Part shown: positions 62,015-64,000 of the stretch, piece after piece
How the letters are laid out: the number at the start of each line of letters is the position of its first letter
Numbering within the stretch: position 1 is the first letter of the stretch
Assembly: GCA_963772935.1 (NCBI GenBank)
Contig: CAVYZK010000004.1
Span: 186,001 to 250,000 of the forward strand
Reading direction: 5' to 3'
Source: JANNNF01 sp963772935
Lineage (GTDB): Bacteria; Pseudomonadota; Alphaproteobacteria; Rhodobacterales; Rhodobacteraceae
Length of the DNA stretch: 64,000 nt
Made by a program: the position numbers and the translations under genes
The notes under the pieces: model-generated
What the model was told of the DNA's origin: nothing
What the model saw: the letters and a program-made list of their open reading frames with translations, nothing else
The model's database searches: none

Positions 62015-63521
62015 ATGACCAACACCCTGTTTGACGCGCTGTTTTCCTCGCTTGCCGGGCAAAATCGCCCGCTGTTTTTGCGGCCCGGTGCGGCCGATAT
62101 CAGCGGCGCGGCATTTCTTGCGACCATCGCCCGCGCGGCCCATGCGCTGCGAGGGATGGGTGTGCAAAAGGGCGACAGGGTGGCGGTGCAGATCGCCAAA
62201 TCGCCCGAGGCTTTGGCGGTTTACGGGGCTTGCGTGGGGCTGGGGGCGGTGTTCCTGCCGCTGAACACGGGCTATACGGCGGATGAGGTGGATTATTTCA
62301 TCGGCAACGCCACGCCCCGCGTGCTGATCTGCGACCCCGCGCGGGTGGCAGGTCTGACCGCCGCTGTGCGGCGCGCACGGGGCCACGCTTGTGACCCTTG
62401 ACGGTGCCGGGCAGGGCAGCTTTGCCGATCTGATGGCGGGGCAGTCCGACAGTTTCACCCCGACCCCCTGTGGCACGGATGATCTGGCGGCAATCCTTTA
62501 TACATCGGGCACCACTGGGCGGTCCAAGGGGGCCATGCTCAGCCATGGCAATTTGCTGTCGAACGCGCAGGTGCTGGCCGAGTTGTGGCAGTTCACCGAC
62601 CGCGATGTGCTGCTGCATGCGCTGCCGATCTTTCACACCCATGGGCTGTTCGTGGCGTCGAACGTCTGCCTGTTGACCGGGGCTGCGATGATCTTTCTGC
62701 CGGGGTTCGATGCGGGGCAGGTGGTGGACCTGTTGCCACTGGCGACCACGATGATGGGGGTGCCGACCTTTTACACCCGGCTTCTGGACCATCCCGGTTT
62801 CACCCAAGACCTCACGGCGCATATGCGGCTGTTCGTGTCAGGCTCCGCCCCCTTGCTGGCCGAAACCCATACCGCGTTTCAGGCCCGCACCGGGCACCGG
62901 ATTCTGGAACGCTATGGCATGACGGAAACCAACATGAACACCTCCAACCCCTATCACGGCGACAGGCGGGCCGGGACGGTCGGCTTTCCCTTGCCGGGGG
63001 TGGAGTTGCGGATCGTGGCGGGCGGGGCCGAGGTTGCCCCGGGCGAGGTTGGCGGGATCGAGGTGCGCGGGCCGAACGTCTTTAAGGGCTACTGGCAGAT
63101 GCCGGAAAAGACCGCCGAGGAGTTGCGCCCCGATGGCTGGTTCATCACCGGCGATCTGGGGCAGGTGGATGCGGACGGCTATGTCAGCATCGTCGGTCGC
63201 GCCAAGGATCTGATCATCACTGGGGGCTACAACGTCTATCCGCGCGAGGTGGAGCTGCTGCTGGACGAGGTGCCGGGGGTGATGGAATGTGCGGTGATCG
63301 GCCTGCCGCATCCGGATTTCGGCGAGGCGGTGTTTGCCGTGCTGGTGCATCGTCCGGGTGAGGCGGTGGATGTGGCTGCGACAGAAGCCCTGCTGCGGGA
63401 AAAGCTGGCCCGGTTCAAGCAGCCCAAAGCGATGGTGGTGGTGCCGGACCTGCCGCGCAATACGATGGGGAAGGTGCAGAAGAACTTGCTGCGCGAGGCC
63501 TACAAGGGTTGGTTTGGCTGA
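62015..63521 (+). CDS. matB: Malonyl-CoA synthetase (one frameshift)
   Basis: The ~500-aa AMP-forming ligase makes malonyl-CoA from malonate. ILYTSGTTGRSKGAMLSH is the AMP-binding loop, RYGMTETNMNTSNPY the A5 motif, DGWFITGDLGQVDADGYVSIVGRAKDLIITGGYNVYP the hinge region, and LPRNTMGKVQKNLLRE carries the catalytic lysine. ALPIFHTHGLFVASN and the MTETNMN motif match MatB. An extra base near 62384 puts the first 122 codons (to RRARG) and the rest (TLVTLDGAG) in different frames, probably a sequence error. No malonate decarboxylase or transporter genes are adjacent. Confidence 0.88.
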
Positions 63522-63554
63522 TAGGGTGCATCGGGGGCCAGCCCCCGAACCCCC

Positions 63555-63622
63555 GGGATATTTGAGCCAATGTGAATGGCTGAAGATTTCACATTGGCTC
63601 AAATATCCCCGCCGGAGGCTTC
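63555..63622. repeat. 22-bp inverted repeat and second copy of the 22-nt repeat
   Basis: The arms 63555-63576 and 63588-63609 are exact reverse complements (core GATATTTGAGCCAATGTGAA) around an 11-nt loop; this is a very stable hairpin between convergent matB and arsR and may terminate both. Bases 63601-63622 are, in reverse, identical to 34553-34574. The arsR stop codon lies within the right arm. Confidence 0.8.
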
Positions 63623-63946
63623 GACCTCGGCCAACTCCCCTGCCAGAAATCGCTCGAAATCATCCAGATCGACCGGATCGAACTGCCCGAAGCCCTGCAT
63701 CCAGACTGAGGCTGCGCGCAGCGCGTCGGGCTCCAGCTTGCACCAGATCACCCGGCCCCGCTTTTCCCGGCTGATCAGGCCCGCCTCGGCCAGCACGGCC
63801 AGATGTTTGGAAATCGCGGCGAGCGACATCGCAAAGGGCTGGGCCACATCGGTGACGGCCATGTCATCCTCCAGCAGCATGGTCAGGATCGCCCGCCGGG
63901 TCGGGTCGGCGAGGGCGGCGAAAGTGGCGTCCAGTGGGTGGGTCAT
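63599..63946 (-). CDS. ArsR family transcriptional regulator
   Basis: The 115-aa winged-helix repressor reads FAALADPTRRAILTMLLEDDMAVTDVA, then PFAMSLAAISKHLAVLAEAGLI, then KRGRVIWCKLEPDALRAASVWMQ. The metal-site ELCVCDL motif of arsenic sensors is absent, so it probably does not sense metal in that way. It starts at 63946 near the window end; the gene it controls may lie beyond. It resembles SdpR/YczG-type ArsR proteins that accompany START-domain genes. Confidence 0.88.
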   Translation of the reverse strand: MTHPLDATFAALADPTRRAILTMLLEDDMAVTDVAQPFAMSLAAISKHLAVLAEAGLISREKRGRVIWCKLEPDALRAASVWMQGFGQFDPVDLDDFERFLAGELAEVEASGGDI

Positions 63947-64000
63947 GCAGCGACTATTGGGGCAGGGACGGGGATCGTCAACCTATTGGTTGAATATGCG

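Overview
The window looks like a chromosomal segment of a Rhodobacteraceae alphaproteobacterium (Rhodobacter, Tabrizicola or Pseudorhodobacter-like). The evidence is high GC, the MipZ division ATPase, a CcrM-type GANTC methyltransferase, the ffh / chorismate mutase / rpsP / rimM / trmD / rplS / rpmE block, a SelD fused to an FAD oxidoreductase, and an Irr-type box in front of an mbfA-like ferritin gene. No phage, CRISPR array, rRNA operon or intact insertion sequence was seen.

Layout. 1-1.7 kb: mbfA (cut by the window edge), then a small exported protein and a TetR regulator behind three copies of one palindromic operator. 1.7-2.76 kb: an AT-richer patch with a decayed membrane-protein gene. 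2.76-4.94 kb: accD-folC. 5.1-10.8 kb: two tandem RTX-type subtilase genes and an M23 peptidase; a fossil of the M23 3' end between the two proteases shows how the tandem arose. 10.8-15.6 kb: dnaX-ebfC-recR and a divergent lytic transglycosylase. 15.7-19.3 kb: a lysine/pipecolate catabolic operon (amaB-amaA-aldolase). 19.3-24.0 kb: LacI regulator, the carboxyspermidine decarboxylase/dehydrogenase pair for spermidine and a DeoR regulator, lying between two leftward tRNA genes. 24.2-26.4 kb: dapF-mtaB. 26.4-31.5 kb: a membrane-bound winged-helix regulator, small exported proteins, rnhB, ccrM and a PepSY / cytochrome b561 / membrane LuxR operon. 31.7-36.8 kb: a ThDP enzyme and the selenouridine pair mnmH and selD. 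36.9-41.0 kb: GNAT, rpoN, a lone hydantoinase-like gene and tRNA-Met. 41.3-50.7 kb: large catalase, DUF2383 protein, PRC-barrel protein, hybrid sensor kinase, cupin/SnoaL fusion, GNAT and a small RTX protein. 50.8-53.9 kb: yegD, a DMT transporter and LysR. 54.3-60.7 kb: the SRP/ribosome/tRNA-modification block with bluB. 60.9-64.0 kb: mipZ, matB, arsR.

Seven otherwise conserved genes (mbfA, recR, amaB, mtaB, ccrM, selD, matB) carry about ten single-base frameshifts. Several of these genes are normally essential or highly conserved, so indel errors in the sequence are more likely than ten real mutations. I annotate each across its shift.

The least explained structures are: two intergenic arrays in which the triplet TAC recurs five times at exactly 11-nt spacing (about 26.34 kb and 55.83 kb); a double-palindrome element found in two opposite orientations (26.4 and 60.7 kb); the three TGAAC-N6-GTTCA operators; the GANTC cluster before ccrM; and the mosaic RTX-protease tandem.
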